In this document: positions 32,101 through 42,149 of the stretch, one piece after another
How the letters are laid out: each line of letters begins with the position of its first letter
Position numbering within the stretch: position 1 is the stretch's first letter
Origin: Endotrypanum monterogeii
Lineage: Eukaryota; Euglenozoa; Kinetoplastea; Trypanosomatida; Trypanosomatidae
Direction: 5' to 3'
Length of the DNA stretch: 64,000 nucleotides
Assembly (NCBI GenBank): GCA_000333855.2
Contig: CM007317.1
Coordinates: 1,152,596 to 1,216,595 of the forward strand
The notes under the pieces: model-generated
The model's database searches: none
Told to the model about the DNA's origin: nothing
What the model saw: the letters and a program-made list of their open reading frames with translations, nothing else
Translations under genes and position numbers: made by a program

Positions 32101-34139
32101 TGAACCGCGGGGGGGATTCTCGTAGTGGGCAGCTGAGCGCTTCTGTCGTGAAGGTGAAGGGAGAGTCCGTCGTCGACCTGCTCAAGGACTCTGGAAAGGC
32201 CGAAAAGCTTGTCATTGCCATTTCGCCTCTGTTTGGCTCTTGTGTCCACGGTGTCACCTACTCGAATATCACGAGCTCGACCAGCTTCAACGATACGATG
32301 GATGCCGCGCTTCACCGCGACGCCTCTGATGACAACGGTCGCGACCACGGATTCATTTTCTGCTCTCTTCTCTTCAAGCTGCAGTTGGAGGATGAGCGTG
32401 ACGTCCTCGTATGCTCCCTTGTAGCAACGTTGGCGAGCGAGCACTTTGGTCTCTACACATCCGTACTGGATCGAAGTCCGCTTGTACCCCGCGCGTTGTT
32501 CCACTACGCGCTCGGTGGTCCAAGCTTTACTGTTGCCCTGCTGGGCATCAGCGGCAAGGAGTATCGTGCAAATCAAATGCTGCAGGTGCAGCGCCGCCTG
32601 GGCGAGATGAGCAATCGCGCGACTCACCCGGGCAGTGTGGCGAAATTCATATCCGGTATCCGCAATGACTTGACGCCAAACCTCATCGCCAAGTACGAGA
32701 ATTCGCGGGATCAGAGTGAGCGAGCGGAGACGAAGGAATTAATGGAGCGACTGGCAGAAATGGTAAAGGATGCAGACGCGCTTCTTCACGACTTTGACCA
32801 CCACCAGCCCAAAGCCTACCTCCACGAGGGTAAGGAGCTGGGGGCCGCTTCAGAATCTGTTGCATCTGTCCAAGGCCCTGCGTCGGGTTCTCCACCCACA
32901 AAAGCATCTGGGGGCTTCGATGTAAGTACTCACCAGGTTTTTAAATTGCCAATGAGCACTTCTGCCGTAGGTGCCGTGGGGGAGACAGGCCAGCGTGCTC
33001 TTCCCTCTATCACGGCGGTTGATCCGGAGAGTGCAGATCACTACATTCAGTCGCTTGTTTGCTACGAGGAGGTGCTGATGGGTGCCGGATCCGTGGCAGT
33101 GGAGGGAAACTCGATCCTGTGCACGAGCCAGGGAGGAATGCGCTACGACAGCGATGAGGTGATTGTGTGCAATGCGACACACCGGTTCTTGTCCTCGAAA
33201 CTGATAGATCAGCTGGTGGAGAAGTTGCTTGGCGGCTATCACACCGGCCTTCTTTCCTCCGACAGCAGCTACAGTGCTTTCACGCCGCTGATGCTACGCA
33301 GGATCGTCGGCGGCATTCTTGGAGCGTTGTCCTCTGGTTGGGGGGAATTGCGTGAGGGCTCAGCTGCAGTCACCGGACTCTCCAAGTCGCCTATGGTGGC
33401 GGGTGAGCTGCATGTCTCCATTGCGCTCATCAAAGATGACGTGACCGCAGACCTCCTTCCCATAAACGTAGACGAAACCTATCACCGTTTCGAAATGGAT
33501 CACAGACCTCTCTATGGCTCCCGCGTCGTTGGTGTGACGTCGCACCTCGTTTCCATGCCGCATGATTTTGATAACTTACTCGCAGTGGCAATTGACAACG
33601 CAGATCCAGCGTTGCAGTCAGCTGATCCAGGTATCATGGTAGTCTCGCTGGTCCTAACCCAGCGTGTAGGGAATCCGGCGGAGGATGTGTTGGTGTCGTC
33701 GCTCTTATGCACAGCTGTCTTCGACGCTGTCCATCACTACGAGCGTGTGCTGGAGAGAAATCCAAGTGAGCCGCTAGAGTTGTTTCGAAACATTCTCCGA
33801 GGGCCATGTTTCTCTGTTGCGCTGTTTGGCATCAGTGATGAGGAGGAGAACCCAGGCAAACTCCTGCGCGCCCTTCACGGTATCACTCAAGTACGCAATC
33901 GCCCTCCACAAGTGAACAGCGTGTCGAGGTACATCCAGGAGCTGCAACGTGGTATTGTGGAGTTGAAGGAGCGCATGACCACTTCGTCGAACGAGGGGGA
34001 GAAGGAATATATTGTGAGCCGTGTCAAGGTTGCTGAGCGCCTCCTGGCCGACGCGGAGGCGCTGAAGCGCAATCCTTTTTCTACTACAAATTCACACGCC
34101 TTCGTCCCACTGGACGGATCACCTGGTTTAAGCGGGTAG
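26187..34139 (+). CDS. Giant protein with three decayed kinesin-motor-like domains (2650 aa)
   Basis: The first 900 or so residues are Ser/Pro/Thr-rich and probably disordered. They include GGYDLFATGVIAL near residue 386, which echoes the GYNxA motif of the later domains. A highly charged helix (about 947-1001, ERRQRIQAFLARRRAEKRLE) precedes domain 1. Kinesin-like domains lie at about 1081-1438, 1871-2163 and 2284-2592. Each shows an N-terminal strand, a VDEV/SDEV segment in place of FDRVF, a GYNxA-like motif, an S.A/VDLL segment, the signature SPLFG (RPLYG in domain 3), a DVLVSSL strand, and LGGxxxT-type ends. The P-loop GKT, SSRSH and DLAGSE are absent in all three, so no ATPase or motor activity is expected. 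Charged helical hairpins follow domains 2 and 3. The start is the first ATG; the upstream GTG is not used. The stop is TAG. Confidence 0.93.
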   Translation: MASRGYTYTSDLDGDLVGTVMPPQEEGSPHFMDGELYNRDESQSMYEYLDNSLAESHANESDEAPAALALEDYMGFGSSNIPSLLSGSTSAFDIGNEEASAQTQTSSAASQSVSGTDFDALAMIPVAGQTTAESRAAVPSGRHSVRHQFFRINIASDVKQLSAPSLDKGGGSSTSAAGHNSTVKLNASPTVGGNHHRSAKDTSNHRGASSNASTDHKSTTSALPLGKAANMATTLPFIEPTPPPLHPVSTISHLRNDSEGFSFGIDAFLHGNKLGFGRQPSFKRLAPAAQSESKRYSLGSRLSNGDASPILFAEVNRQPAAGTSSTRARVSLVGDQNEEAFNTWLEDLEPKAQSLSSARSGLNPTQSDLTVGGKLKRAVDSLMKNLLGGYDLFATGVIALPGDPSSVSGVPLPLGSTTRPKDLQGSGWSGACARPAVFGDSQPAEFEDFLGWTRTPISTLRLPASEGVQIKQQAGQPSVPSFRGSVLRQMKPEMTYGNLLSRRDERRGSGGGCVGVSTTALSSSPSQPQSNAPSRQRHLGSTPIESQKMSLSTAVAGNGESFSVSTAATCTETDLAITLTRLKDGVGNVVRLRSQASLGNAPPCPYMDEDLLEGGYITGPPQFIRSPLGSTPNNLGTGALGSEATFTSRDSGAHRNITTVDIPSSPARSRRFSLISKDFVITKQRALSQQQKLHPSWCNLQQNTSDTRGITASSVAGKAASGEQQKALAATTPSDSSKPLMRACGYPCGRLSSSSPSDSATSASSKAKASPHSYGDRTMGRKDEIPVVSLTAAFDEGGLAYRDGKRTDELPLLITSGNDNSNTQQGMFSPKSGSVLDSTGSPLNHIRKVDEIEMPNDFTGRPVGTPVELETVALKMCPPVLRRSSSLSRRGSTSRTDLAPTTSGQYGTAATPPRRRLTEYRNGDYMLQHFSRSRISASTLEDPHPEEVKQQDLDRQMQQSNEERRQRIQAFLARRRAEKRLEEQRRAEMLSRERQADEHLGGQDQQDILEAAPRLQIPITVGSGLNAIKASKRIRKSLPKRNRAIRQSIPVAGLIPEAAMVAATAVPETAPPPQRGKACIAAVKNKVRAVVVLMGSVGTEEKNLSAALNNHEGKKRCSRGSTAPSTAASGSLKDSTVVLRLGEKRNTLSVQVSPEHTRFYAVDELLQVNETLTSRYVDESLRESTGASTQMMSNSVLPRQRLSSLTLTEMNRRFLAGVNVALLLASSPRAHHGSLAAIQEVVSGVLSHMPPQGELLASIAFVSDGKTVDLLSDTMHMVSSSYSSSPLFGPTLESVSYVPVAGLSRMTAMVSKAYKLCNLAKQQQHRSGGVLVMSLILKQQRGSDVVLSSYLITDAGNEGGTYMSILRKVQSTPFPLFRSALGGSTLTTALVSLSVADPETVVPLLDVQYRLANVTNKPCYVGSVQRFLELAQQELQNNTEDEAPGKTRYPGTNTTVASEVQRDSPSISSNSSEHDSVSYLTSPSGLRGHRRHSGKRTLLHKRLVESVVMAQSILDDPAGCHPTGIGEASRYRRASVLTVAAHSSAPAALPLSLVTTPSDPRYSVDDATRKEADVVAPRRSSVIIKAGDSSLPLPAFKARLPSQGAGVTPPHSGSFLSSAVDKTASHSTQYPATRRPSGAFGADLDLNFRKETPSAQLAASNKGHEGNESVRPRLGQQQRFVAAVGRQSISNSVNTDYVRRGSDNGAGQHTTRFMNFEDVEESSSTSVASKRHAATLGSKGEQEKSQHLSKSPVAVMSADPIPGSHNAVASEPSRRDKVMSSGGVDGSTQELLVLPLEKASRDASASKAELQAASEKIIASVPQRPSVVFVDLTKNPTVSDVEPIDSSLVHDSSLSVKQNSTLDRAEKAPVPISTKVRTLVLVDSSCRETSNVTYDNTMVIATTEDDFEEYEVDEVLEVMPGRDKLLQSNLLMELCDTLLRGCNAAILSADSRPTGFSVQALKSVVHMTFEKMNRGGDSRSGQLSASVVKVKGESVVDLLKDSGKAEKLVIAISPLFGSCVHGVTYSNITSSTSFNDTMDAALHRDASDDNGRDHGFIFCSLLFKLQLEDERDVLVCSLVATLASEHFGLYTSVLDRSPLVPRALFHYALGGPSFTVALLGISGKEYRANQMLQVQRRLGEMSNRATHPGSVAKFISGIRNDLTPNLIAKYENSRDQSERAETKELMERLAEMVKDADALLHDFDHHQPKAYLHEGKELGAASESVASVQGPASGSPPTKASGGFDVSTHQVFKLPMSTSAVGAVGETGQRALPSITAVDPESADHYIQSLVCYEEVLMGAGSVAVEGNSILCTSQGGMRYDSDEVIVCNATHRFLSSKLIDQLVEKLLGGYHTGLLSSDSSYSAFTPLMLRRIVGGILGALSSGWGELREGSAAVTGLSKSPMVAGELHVSIALIKDDVTADLLPINVDETYHRFEMDHRPLYGSRVVGVTSHLVSMPHDFDNLLAVAIDNADPALQSADPGIMVVSLVLTQRVGNPAEDVLVSSLLCTAVFDAVHHYERVLERNPSEPLELFRNILRGPCFSVALFGISDEEENPGKLLRALHGITQVRNRPPQVNSVSRYIQELQRGIVELKERMTTSSNEGEKEYIVSRVKVAERLLADAEALKRNPFSTTNSHAFVPLDGSPGLSG

Positions 34140-35492
34140 ACGGCATGGTGGGCTCCCGCATCGGTCTGTAGGCTATCTTATGTCAGCTCTTCGCATGCCA
34201 ACCCCTTTTTTTTTAGACTTTTTTTTTTTTGGTTATTGATATTATTATTTTTTTCCCTCTTTCATTTCAATGTACATGCGTTCTCAAGTCTGCGCCTCAA
34301 TTCGACGCTCATGGAATATGTATGTGTAGGCTGGTGTGGAGTCCTAGGCTCCTGGCTCTGCTCTCCATGCGTCCGAGTACCTCCAGGCCCCCAGAGATCA
34401 TCCTCTTGTAGCTGGTTGCTCCCACCACCTCACAGCTCCCAGATGGCTTTCGTGTTTTTGGTGTGATGACTCGATAAGCTGTACGTCGTGAAGTAGAAGG
34501 AAGAGGTGGAGGAGCTGCAAACGCCGACATCGTGACCAGCTGATTTATCCATAGCACGACAAAAGCAGGTGAATTCGCTTCAATTAAATGTGCACAAACA
34601 CGTTCTCCTTTGCGTACATCAAAACGCCCACACTTAAGACAGCACCATATGTTACCGTGCTCTCTTCTCAACGCGATTCAAACCACCACTCTCTTTCACA
34701 GATATCGAGAACACAGAGATGGATGCCTTGGAGGATTGCCTTTTTCCATTCCCTGACATTCCTCTTTCCCCCTCTCCATCTAAATTGTTTGATGTGGGTT
34801 TCGCTTCTACTACAACGGTGCAGGACTCTGGTCACTGTTTCCCCCTTCCATCCTCTTCTGCTCTCTCCCCCCTTTCCCCTCATAGGTGTAAACGACACTT
34901 GCCCCCCCCCCTTCTTCTTCTTCTTCTTCTTCTTCTTCTTCACGTTTCTTTCTTTTACTTGCCGCATCTTCCCTCTTTTTGTTTAGTGTCATTTCTCATC
35001 AAAAACTCTAAGACCCTTCCCTAATCTTTCCGTCCACGCTCAATTCACCACCACACATCTACGAAGCATTCGCCGTCGAAAAAAAAAAAAAGACAAGAGC
35101 ACATCAGATACAGCCAGGAGAACGACTGCTGAGCATCTTTTGAGCCTTGTCTTGGCGCTTTCGTGTCACCTACGGCTTTCTCGTTTGCGTTTCATTCATT
35201 CCCTTTCCTCTCCTTTCGTGTGTGTGTGTGTGTATGTGTGTGGTTAGTTCTTGTTTTGGGCACACGCGTATCACCAGCACTTATAGTCTCTTCTGCACGT
35301 ATTCATTATTAGGACTGCGACAATTTCCATCGTTTTTCTTTATTCGTCGTACGTGACCTGTCCGCTCACTGCATTGTGCTACTGTTGCGTCTTTCTTCCC
35401 ACTCAGCTTCCCCTCTTCACCCCCATCCTTCAAATCTAGTCCTCAGACTATCAGTTTGTTTTTGATCAAATCGATACACCTAGACATTTGCC
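34140..35492. other. Intergenic spacer
   Basis: No gene. T runs (34204-34230), a (TTC)n run at 34911-34940, and C/T-rich sequence ending in an acceptor at 35438-35439. Confidence 0.5.
35405..35439 (+). promoter_or_regulatory. Polypyrimidine tract and trans-splice acceptor
   Basis: A C/T-rich tract ends in AG at 35438-35439, 53 bases before the ATG at 35493. Confidence 0.55.
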
Positions 35493-38400
35493 ATGTTCTC
35501 GACTCCAGCGAACCCACACGGCGACCAGGCTCAGGGAAAGGCGATGCGAGCGTCTGGCACAGCAATGCCTGCGAGCGGTATGCCAACAACGGGTTTTGTG
35601 CGGATGCCTGCAGTTGGCAAGCGTTCTGCCCCTGCTTCAGCGTTAAATATTCCTCCTAAACCCGTTAGCGGCTACGTTGCCTCCCCGCAAGTCAATGAAG
35701 TCACTGGGTCGGCAGCCCCAAGTACAATCAACCCGAAGCATCCTTGGCCTCAGAATCAAACAGGTGACAATATGACCATCGACGGCTTCAACGGCAACAA
35801 CAACCTCATGTACGGCCAAAACAACGCTGGGGGATTTGGAAGCATGTACGGTGCTGGCGGCATCGGCGCTACGCAGCGGAATGGCTTCATGGCCGCATAC
35901 CCGGGCATCGGTATGGATGGCTACGGTTATATAGCTGGCAATGGCTCTATGTACGGTGGCATGGGCGGCAACCCGATGGGTTCCATGTATGGCATGGGCG
36001 GCAACCCGATGGGTTCCATGTACGGCATGGGCGGCAACCCGATGGGTTCCATGTACGGCATGGGTGGGAACGCGATGGGTTCCATGTATGGCATGGGCGG
36101 CAACCCGATGGGCTCCATGTACGGCATGGGCGGCAACCCGATGGGCAGTATGTACGGTGGCATGGGGGGAAGGAGGGGCTTCAGTTTCATGGCGCGCTCC
36201 ATGAGCTTTTCCTCCTACGGTGGAAACAGTTTGTATGGCTCGATCGGTGGTAGCTCACTCTTTGACATAGGCGACCGAGCTCATGGCATCAGTGGAATGT
36301 GGGGTACCGATTCGAGTGTCTATGTGCGTCCGCGTCCTGACTATAGTATTCCCACCGTTGCGAGGGTGCTGCGAGAGGAGAGTGAGATGCACCCAAGCGT
36401 CACCACCTCCGCAACACAGCAGGAGAAAGAGGGGGAGAAACCCGAACAGGGTCGGACGGCGGCCGCTGGTACGGATGATGGTGTCGATGCTGCGGAGCAG
36501 GGCGAGAAGAAGGCAGCGGGAGACGGCAAGTCAAAGGATGATGAGGATGAGCAGAAAGGCGCTGCCACACATGTGGATTCAGAGGGTAAGTCTCGCGAAC
36601 TGAATGGGTCTGAAGTTCTGCTCAACAATACAGCTTCCAGCCCAGCTGCCAAGGACGAAGGCGGCGCCGTCGATCGCCACAACATCCACGGTATTATCAT
36701 TATTGAGAACACGGAGAACACTGCAGTCACGGCAACAAAAGCGGAAGCAGGCCAGAAGGTCTCACTGAAGACGACATCTGGAAAGGTGGCAGAGTGCAGG
36801 GTGGACGAGGTGATCAAGGGATCCGACACGGATATCAGCAAATCTGCCGTTCTTCACTCCCTTTCAACGCACATGCGCAGGGGCTACAACACTGCCCTCA
36901 TCGTTATCGACAAGGGGGAAAACATATCGGCCGCAGTTGGAACGGCGATTGTCTCATTTTACTCGGATGCGTTAGGGAGTCTTGAGGCGGATCAGAAATG
37001 GGAAGTGGACTTCGCAGCCTCGGCTGTATCCGATACGACCAAATACCGAGACTTGCAGGATGACTCGGCGGAGAAGGTACCACCGAAAAACATCGTATTC
37101 GGCTCCAATCCCTTATTTGGCACCTCCATCATGGACCTCAAAACACAATCGATAAAAGATGCCAAGGAAATGGCGAATCACGTGAAGAGCATTTTGGCTA
37201 AGACGACGCAGCAGAAAGAAATTGTTTTCCTGCATGCGGTTCTTCGCCTTCGGAAGGACAAGGAGTTATTGATGTGTTCGATGAATGTTTACATTGTGCG
37301 TGACATCGAGAAGGCAGAAGCCGTGGCTGTCCTCGATGATCATCGTGTTCCAGTTCCGGTGCTGCGTAGCGCCATTGGCGGCTCTACGAAAACCGCAGCC
37401 GTGGTCTCCCTTTCCGGCGCTGCGGAGGCGGAGGCGGCGGAAACAGAAGCGATGCGCATTATGGGGTCTCTCTGCAGCAAAGAAAACTTACCACCGCGAA
37501 GCGGAAACGTCGCGCGCTTTATTGAGTACACGAACGAGCAGATCACGAAGATCGACAAGGATATGGAGAATCTAAGCGGCGCCGAGAGGGAGCGCTCTGC
37601 GAAGATGGTAGAGAAGTTGCGAAAGATGAAGGACGACGCGATGGAGCTGATGGGCAGCACGGAAGCCCTTCCAAAGATGTATCCTATTCACAAGAGCAGC
37701 ACCCAGGGCATGTCAGCGGCTAACAAAGAGAACCACACCAAGGAGCACTCTGCAGCTTCTGACAGAACCAAGTCATCGGATGCCACAGCGAATGGCAAGC
37801 TGACCCCACACAGCGCAGCACCAGTGAGTCCATTCAGTTCCATCCACCGCCTCGTGTATCTTCAAGATGCAAAGGAGGCATCTATCGGCAAGGCTGTGCA
37901 GGTGGTAGTGCAGGAATCGATGAAGGCTTACGATGTGGACGAGTGCATTGACAGTCCTGCTACTGACGAGGTTCACTCAGTAGAGCAATCCAACGAGTTG
38001 AGCCGTATGTCGTCCTTACTGACCGCCGGTTACAATGTCGCCCTACTGGGCATGGAGTTCACCGCGCCGACTCAGGCGGATGCACAAATGACATGGAGGT
38101 ACGTGAGGCATCTGCTCAGATCGGTACTTCAGTCTGCCGCACCAGAGGCGGCAGTGGAGGCAACGCTGCACATGTCTGTGGTCCACGAGGACCAGGTCAT
38201 GGCGGACCTGGGGTCCAGTGACTCAGAACCGCGTAGACTTGTTGTTTTGACTTCGCCGCTCTTTGGTCCTGTGATTGAAGGTATCACAGGCGTGAAGGTC
38301 ACCCAGCCGGAGGAGGTGGATGCTGTGATGCACAAAGCGCTCGCTAACGCTCAGCCGGTCCTGAAGGATGGTGCCATGATCGTCATGACAGCGGTGGTGC

Positions 38401-40196
38401 AACAGATCAGAGAAGACGATGTCTTGGTGGCCTCTATGTTCGCCGTCTCGGCGGCGGACACGCGCCCATTCAAAAGCGTACTGGAGCAAGACATAAGCCA
38501 TTTTCGCACGCTTTTCTCCTATGCTCTTGGTGGCCCATCGTCCACTGGAGTTCTTATTACTGCCTCCCGTCAGATGGACTCGTCGGAGCTGGCAAGAGCG
38601 CTCACCGTGCAGCGCAGCTTGGCCCACATCCAAGTGCCCAGCTTGCGCAGTGGCAGCGTGAAGGAGTTTGTGAAGCACGCACAGGCCTCACTAGAGCGGC
38701 AAAAGCAGAAGATGTCTGCTGCGACAGAGTCGACAGAGAAAGAAGCAATTACGGCGAACATGCAACACTTTTCAGAGAGTCTGCGCGACCACGAGGAACT
38801 CTTGGCGAACCCAAAGACCGCAAAGGCGAAAGCTTATTCCTTTGAAGCTGTTTCAGGAGGGGTTTTGTCGGTATCGAAGGAGCATCTGGTAAAGGTTACG
38901 ACACCGCTGACGTCGCCCAGACTAGGCGCTACACCCCAGGGTGAGGAGCAGCAAAGTAATGTCAAGCGGGTCACTCCAAGTGCTGTAACGGTGTCGGAAC
39001 CTCATGATTCCACGTCGAAGGTCCTGCATGCGCAGGAAATGGTAGAGCCCAAGTCGGTCAATGACTCGAAGCCTCAAGATAAAGTGCTTAAAGCGACTCA
39101 GGCATTAGTGTCGGCCAAGGAGAAACCCCAAGAGGCATCGGAGCCGACCAAGGCGGTACAAAGCGAGGGCAAACAAGCGGTTCAGTTTTTGGCAATCGTA
39201 AATGAGAACAATAACACACGATTACATACAAAAGAAGGCTGGTCAGTAGAAAGCAGCGACGGGGAACTTATCGTTACAGATGTGGAAGGGCCGCATACGT
39301 TTTCGGTGGACGAGGTGGTACTTCGAGAGGGCCGCGGCTCGCCTATCGAATCGAGGTTGCTTGAGGAACTGAATCATCGGTTCCTTCAAGGAAACAATGT
39401 AGCTCTCCTTACTGCAGATGCACGCGGCTCATCAGCGAGTCTAGAAATGGTAGACAACACAGTGCGCCGTGTCATGCACAAAATACGACCATCACAATCA
39501 CTCTTCATGTCTCTATGTGCACTAAAGGTGAAGGAGAACGTAATTTTGGACACGCTCACTGAAGGGAGCGACTTCAAAACTATTGATATGAGCACTTCAC
39601 CTCTTCTTGGTCCGGTAGTGACTGGTGCTAACTTCGTGAAAATGAGTATGGTGGATCAGTTCTCAAATTTGATGAACTCTTCCCTCCGCACATGCAGCGA
39701 AAGCCGCGCGTGTGCAGTACTACAGCTTGTCCAGGTGGAGATAGCTGAGGACCGTAAGGACGCCAACGTATCTTCGTTCCTCGCCATCATGTGCCCTGGA
39801 GACACCTCTGTCTACAACCACACGCTAAAGCAGTCCGCCAAGGAAGGCGGCATACTCTCCCTTGTTCTCAGTGGTGCTTGTTTCACAGTCTTTGCCGTAG
39901 GCTTGACAAAGCAGCCAGTGGATGAGAGCTGCCTGATTCTTTCGCGCCTCGCAACATCTTTCAAGGGATTAGTGCCTATGATTAAGCTCCGCAGTGGAAG
40001 TGTGAGACGCTTCATTGAGCACACCCGCGATGCCGTTTCTCATATGCAGAAAAAGTGCGAAAAATCTACCACGCCGGAGGATAAGGCAAAGATGCAAAGG
40101 TATGTCGATGCTTTTAGGGTCATGGTAGAGAGGTCTGAAGCCTACCTTGCCAATCCTGTCGGCAAGATACCACCGAGTTTCCCTCTTATGCGATAG
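35493..40196 (+). CDS. Repeat-headed protein with three decayed kinesin-motor-like domains (1567 aa)
   Basis: The N-terminus is Gly/Asn/Met/Tyr-rich, with six exact or near-exact GMGGNPMGSMY repeats (about residues 156-221). A Ser/aromatic block (FSFMARSMSFSSYGG) and an acidic Lys/Glu linker follow. Kinesin-like domains lie at about 397-677, 783-1066 and 1230-1513. Landmarks of domain 1: CRVDEVI, RRGYNTALIVID, NPLFGTS, and IGGSTKTAAVVSLS, which is strikingly close to the LGGNSKT motif of true kinesins. Domain 2 has AGYNVALLGME, TSPLFGPV, DDVLVASM and LGGPSST; domain 3 has QGNNVALLTAD and TSPLLGPV. No P-loop, SSRSH or DLAGSE is present. Each domain is followed by a GSVxxFI-type helix and a charged hairpin; the last ends the protein. 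The ATG start is clear, and the neighbours upstream and downstream encode relatives. The stop is TAG. Confidence 0.95.
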   Translation: MFSTPANPHGDQAQGKAMRASGTAMPASGMPTTGFVRMPAVGKRSAPASALNIPPKPVSGYVASPQVNEVTGSAAPSTINPKHPWPQNQTGDNMTIDGFNGNNNLMYGQNNAGGFGSMYGAGGIGATQRNGFMAAYPGIGMDGYGYIAGNGSMYGGMGGNPMGSMYGMGGNPMGSMYGMGGNPMGSMYGMGGNAMGSMYGMGGNPMGSMYGMGGNPMGSMYGGMGGRRGFSFMARSMSFSSYGGNSLYGSIGGSSLFDIGDRAHGISGMWGTDSSVYVRPRPDYSIPTVARVLREESEMHPSVTTSATQQEKEGEKPEQGRTAAAGTDDGVDAAEQGEKKAAGDGKSKDDEDEQKGAATHVDSEGKSRELNGSEVLLNNTASSPAAKDEGGAVDRHNIHGIIIIENTENTAVTATKAEAGQKVSLKTTSGKVAECRVDEVIKGSDTDISKSAVLHSLSTHMRRGYNTALIVIDKGENISAAVGTAIVSFYSDALGSLEADQKWEVDFAASAVSDTTKYRDLQDDSAEKVPPKNIVFGSNPLFGTSIMDLKTQSIKDAKEMANHVKSILAKTTQQKEIVFLHAVLRLRKDKELLMCSMNVYIVRDIEKAEAVAVLDDHRVPVPVLRSAIGGSTKTAAVVSLSGAAEAEAAETEAMRIMGSLCSKENLPPRSGNVARFIEYTNEQITKIDKDMENLSGAERERSAKMVEKLRKMKDDAMELMGSTEALPKMYPIHKSSTQGMSAANKENHTKEHSAASDRTKSSDATANGKLTPHSAAPVSPFSSIHRLVYLQDAKEASIGKAVQVVVQESMKAYDVDECIDSPATDEVHSVEQSNELSRMSSLLTAGYNVALLGMEFTAPTQADAQMTWRYVRHLLRSVLQSAAPEAAVEATLHMSVVHEDQVMADLGSSDSEPRRLVVLTSPLFGPVIEGITGVKVTQPEEVDAVMHKALANAQPVLKDGAMIVMTAVVQQIREDDVLVASMFAVSAADTRPFKSVLEQDISHFRTLFSYALGGPSSTGVLITASRQMDSSELARALTVQRSLAHIQVPSLRSGSVKEFVKHAQASLERQKQKMSAATESTEKEAITANMQHFSESLRDHEELLANPKTAKAKAYSFEAVSGGVLSVSKEHLVKVTTPLTSPRLGATPQGEEQQSNVKRVTPSAVTVSEPHDSTSKVLHAQEMVEPKSVNDSKPQDKVLKATQALVSAKEKPQEASEPTKAVQSEGKQAVQFLAIVNENNNTRLHTKEGWSVESSDGELIVTDVEGPHTFSVDEVVLREGRGSPIESRLLEELNHRFLQGNNVALLTADARGSSASLEMVDNTVRRVMHKIRPSQSLFMSLCALKVKENVILDTLTEGSDFKTIDMSTSPLLGPVVTGANFVKMSMVDQFSNLMNSSLRTCSESRACAVLQLVQVEIAEDRKDANVSSFLAIMCPGDTSVYNHTLKQSAKEGGILSLVLSGACFTVFAVGLTKQPVDESCLILSRLATSFKGLVPMIKLRSGSVRRFIEHTRDAVSHMQKKCEKSTTPEDKAKMQRYVDAFRVMVERSEAYLANPVGKIPPSFPLMR
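35958..36155 (+). repeat. Six tandem 33-bp repeats coding GMGGNPMGSMY
   Basis: Six in-frame 33-bp units of the type ggcatgggcggcaacccgatg plus ggttccatgtay. They are nearly identical at the DNA level; one unit has Ala for Pro and one uses agt for tcc. The third-position uniformity points to recent homogenisation. The same units occur in the gene at 45519. Confidence 0.95.
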
Positions 40197-41811
40197 CGTG
40201 GTGGTGTTCAGGCCATATTCTTTACTTCCTGAAGAGAGGTGTACTCGGGAGCATGTGTCTAGGTGCAGTCGCCGTTTTCTTCCCCCCCCCTCTGCACTGT
40301 CGCTGCTCATCTGCTCTGTTTTGTTTCACGAGTGGCTCATCGGTCGTTTCTCTCGTAGTTTGTGAGGTTGCCGTTTTTTTTTGTCTGTTGGGGAGTCGTT
40401 GCGCTCTCGTCGCCACTATTTCAACCGCATATAGTTGCTACAGCGAAGAAGAGGGGCACCAGAGGTGATGATTCTAGGTGAGAGTAGGTGGGTAGGTGTA
40501 GATCAAACGCGAGAGCTACCTTTTCTTTTTATTTGTTTGCTTGACGCGGGCTGCTTCTACCCTCCTCCCTACCCGCACTTACTAGTGTAGGCAGATGAGG
40601 GGCACGCAGTAAGCGTGAAGGTATTCATGGAGGGTGATGTGCAGGAAACAAAGTCTCGGGGATACAACGAGAAAAATTCCCTTTTCTCGTATTGCTCAAG
40701 GTTTTCAAGAGCAGCGGAAGAATAAGAGGATTGGGGTGCAAGGGCGCAAGAGGAGAGAGAGTTGTGTGCTTCTCTCACCTCTGCTTTCCTCCTGCACACC
40801 ACCGAAGGTACTCAAAACGTTGAAACCTAAATTTGTGCAACCGAACGTCAGCAGCTCCCTCCACTTTCTCCTTTGTTCTTGTGTAGTGTCCTTGTGTGTA
40901 CTCGTTGGTTCCCAAGTTGCTTACACCAAAGATGCGCACGCACACGCACACATTATCGAGGCTGTATCGTGACTCTTTTTCATCCCTTTTGTCGCTTTCT
41001 GTTCTTCTCCGGGCATTATCATGCCCCTTTTTTATTTCCCCCTTTAACTTTTTTTCTTGCGAGTTTTCCGGTGCCCTTCTTTTGCACATCTTCGCAGTCC
41101 TTTTTGCAGATTCTTTTTCCAACTGGAACAGGGGGAGAGGTTAGGGAAGTATACAGACAGGTATTGCATGGGGACCGGCGGCGCCGAAGAAAGAGCGAGA
41201 GGCGGCGAATCAGCATGGGGTAGGGGATGACGTCTGTGTATTGCCTTATATAGTGGTATACCTGTAGGCAAACAAGTTTTAGCGAAGCGATGCCCTTTAC
41301 TTCTCTGATTGCCCTTGCAGCATAGGCCCACCTATCGGTTTTTCTGTTGTTGTTCCCACCGGGGAAACTGTAACGTCTGTGCAACCGGGTGATGGCCGGC
41401 GCCTTTCCATCTGCAGAGGAGGGGTACAGGTGCCTCTGTGTACGTGAGCGTTTTATGCACTGCTTTGCCGTTTTACATGTTTGTGTGTGTATGTGGCTCG
41501 TTTCACTCAGTGCATGCTTTTTCTGTTTATTCTCGAGTGTTCACGTCCTGTCTCTTCGATGCCATCGTACCTCTAGCGTCATATATATCATTTCCTTTTC
41601 ATCTTCTCTAACGGTCGCTAGCTCTGTTCTGTTGCATTTGCGCTCAGTGCCTTTTCTTCAGACCTGATGCGTTTTTTTTTCTCTCCCTCCCTTTCTCTGA
41701 TTCTTGGCCCCCTTCCCTCTCCAACCCGTTTTATTTCTACGCGTTTGCATTTTATATATAGTTTTTCTTCTTTTACTTTTTTGAACTTCTTTACTTTTAC
41801 ACCACGACTGT

Positions 41812-41842
<31 letters not shown>

Positions 41843-42109
41843 TTCTGAGGTATCTCCTGCATGCGCTGATTTGGGTGTCATCACGCGAGACAGAAGTCGA
41901 GTGATAATGGCAAGGAAAACGCATGCAAACCACTGAACCCCAGAGAGAAAAATAATGTTGACCAAAACAAACCAAAAAAAAAAAAAGCTGATGTGAGGAA
42001 ACAGTGAATATTGAATCTAAAATGGGAGACTCTTTTTTCTCTTTTGTGCGAAATAGACCAGGGATATGTTCTCGCCATCAAGTGACCCAGAGAAACAACG
42101 AAACCATAG

Positions 42110-42149
<40 letters not shown>

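Noticed and set aside
35927..36202. Antisense Pro/Met-rich frames opposite the GMGGNPMGSMY repeats
   Set aside because: They are mirror translations of a 33-bp coding repeat; the same occurs opposite 45941-46225.
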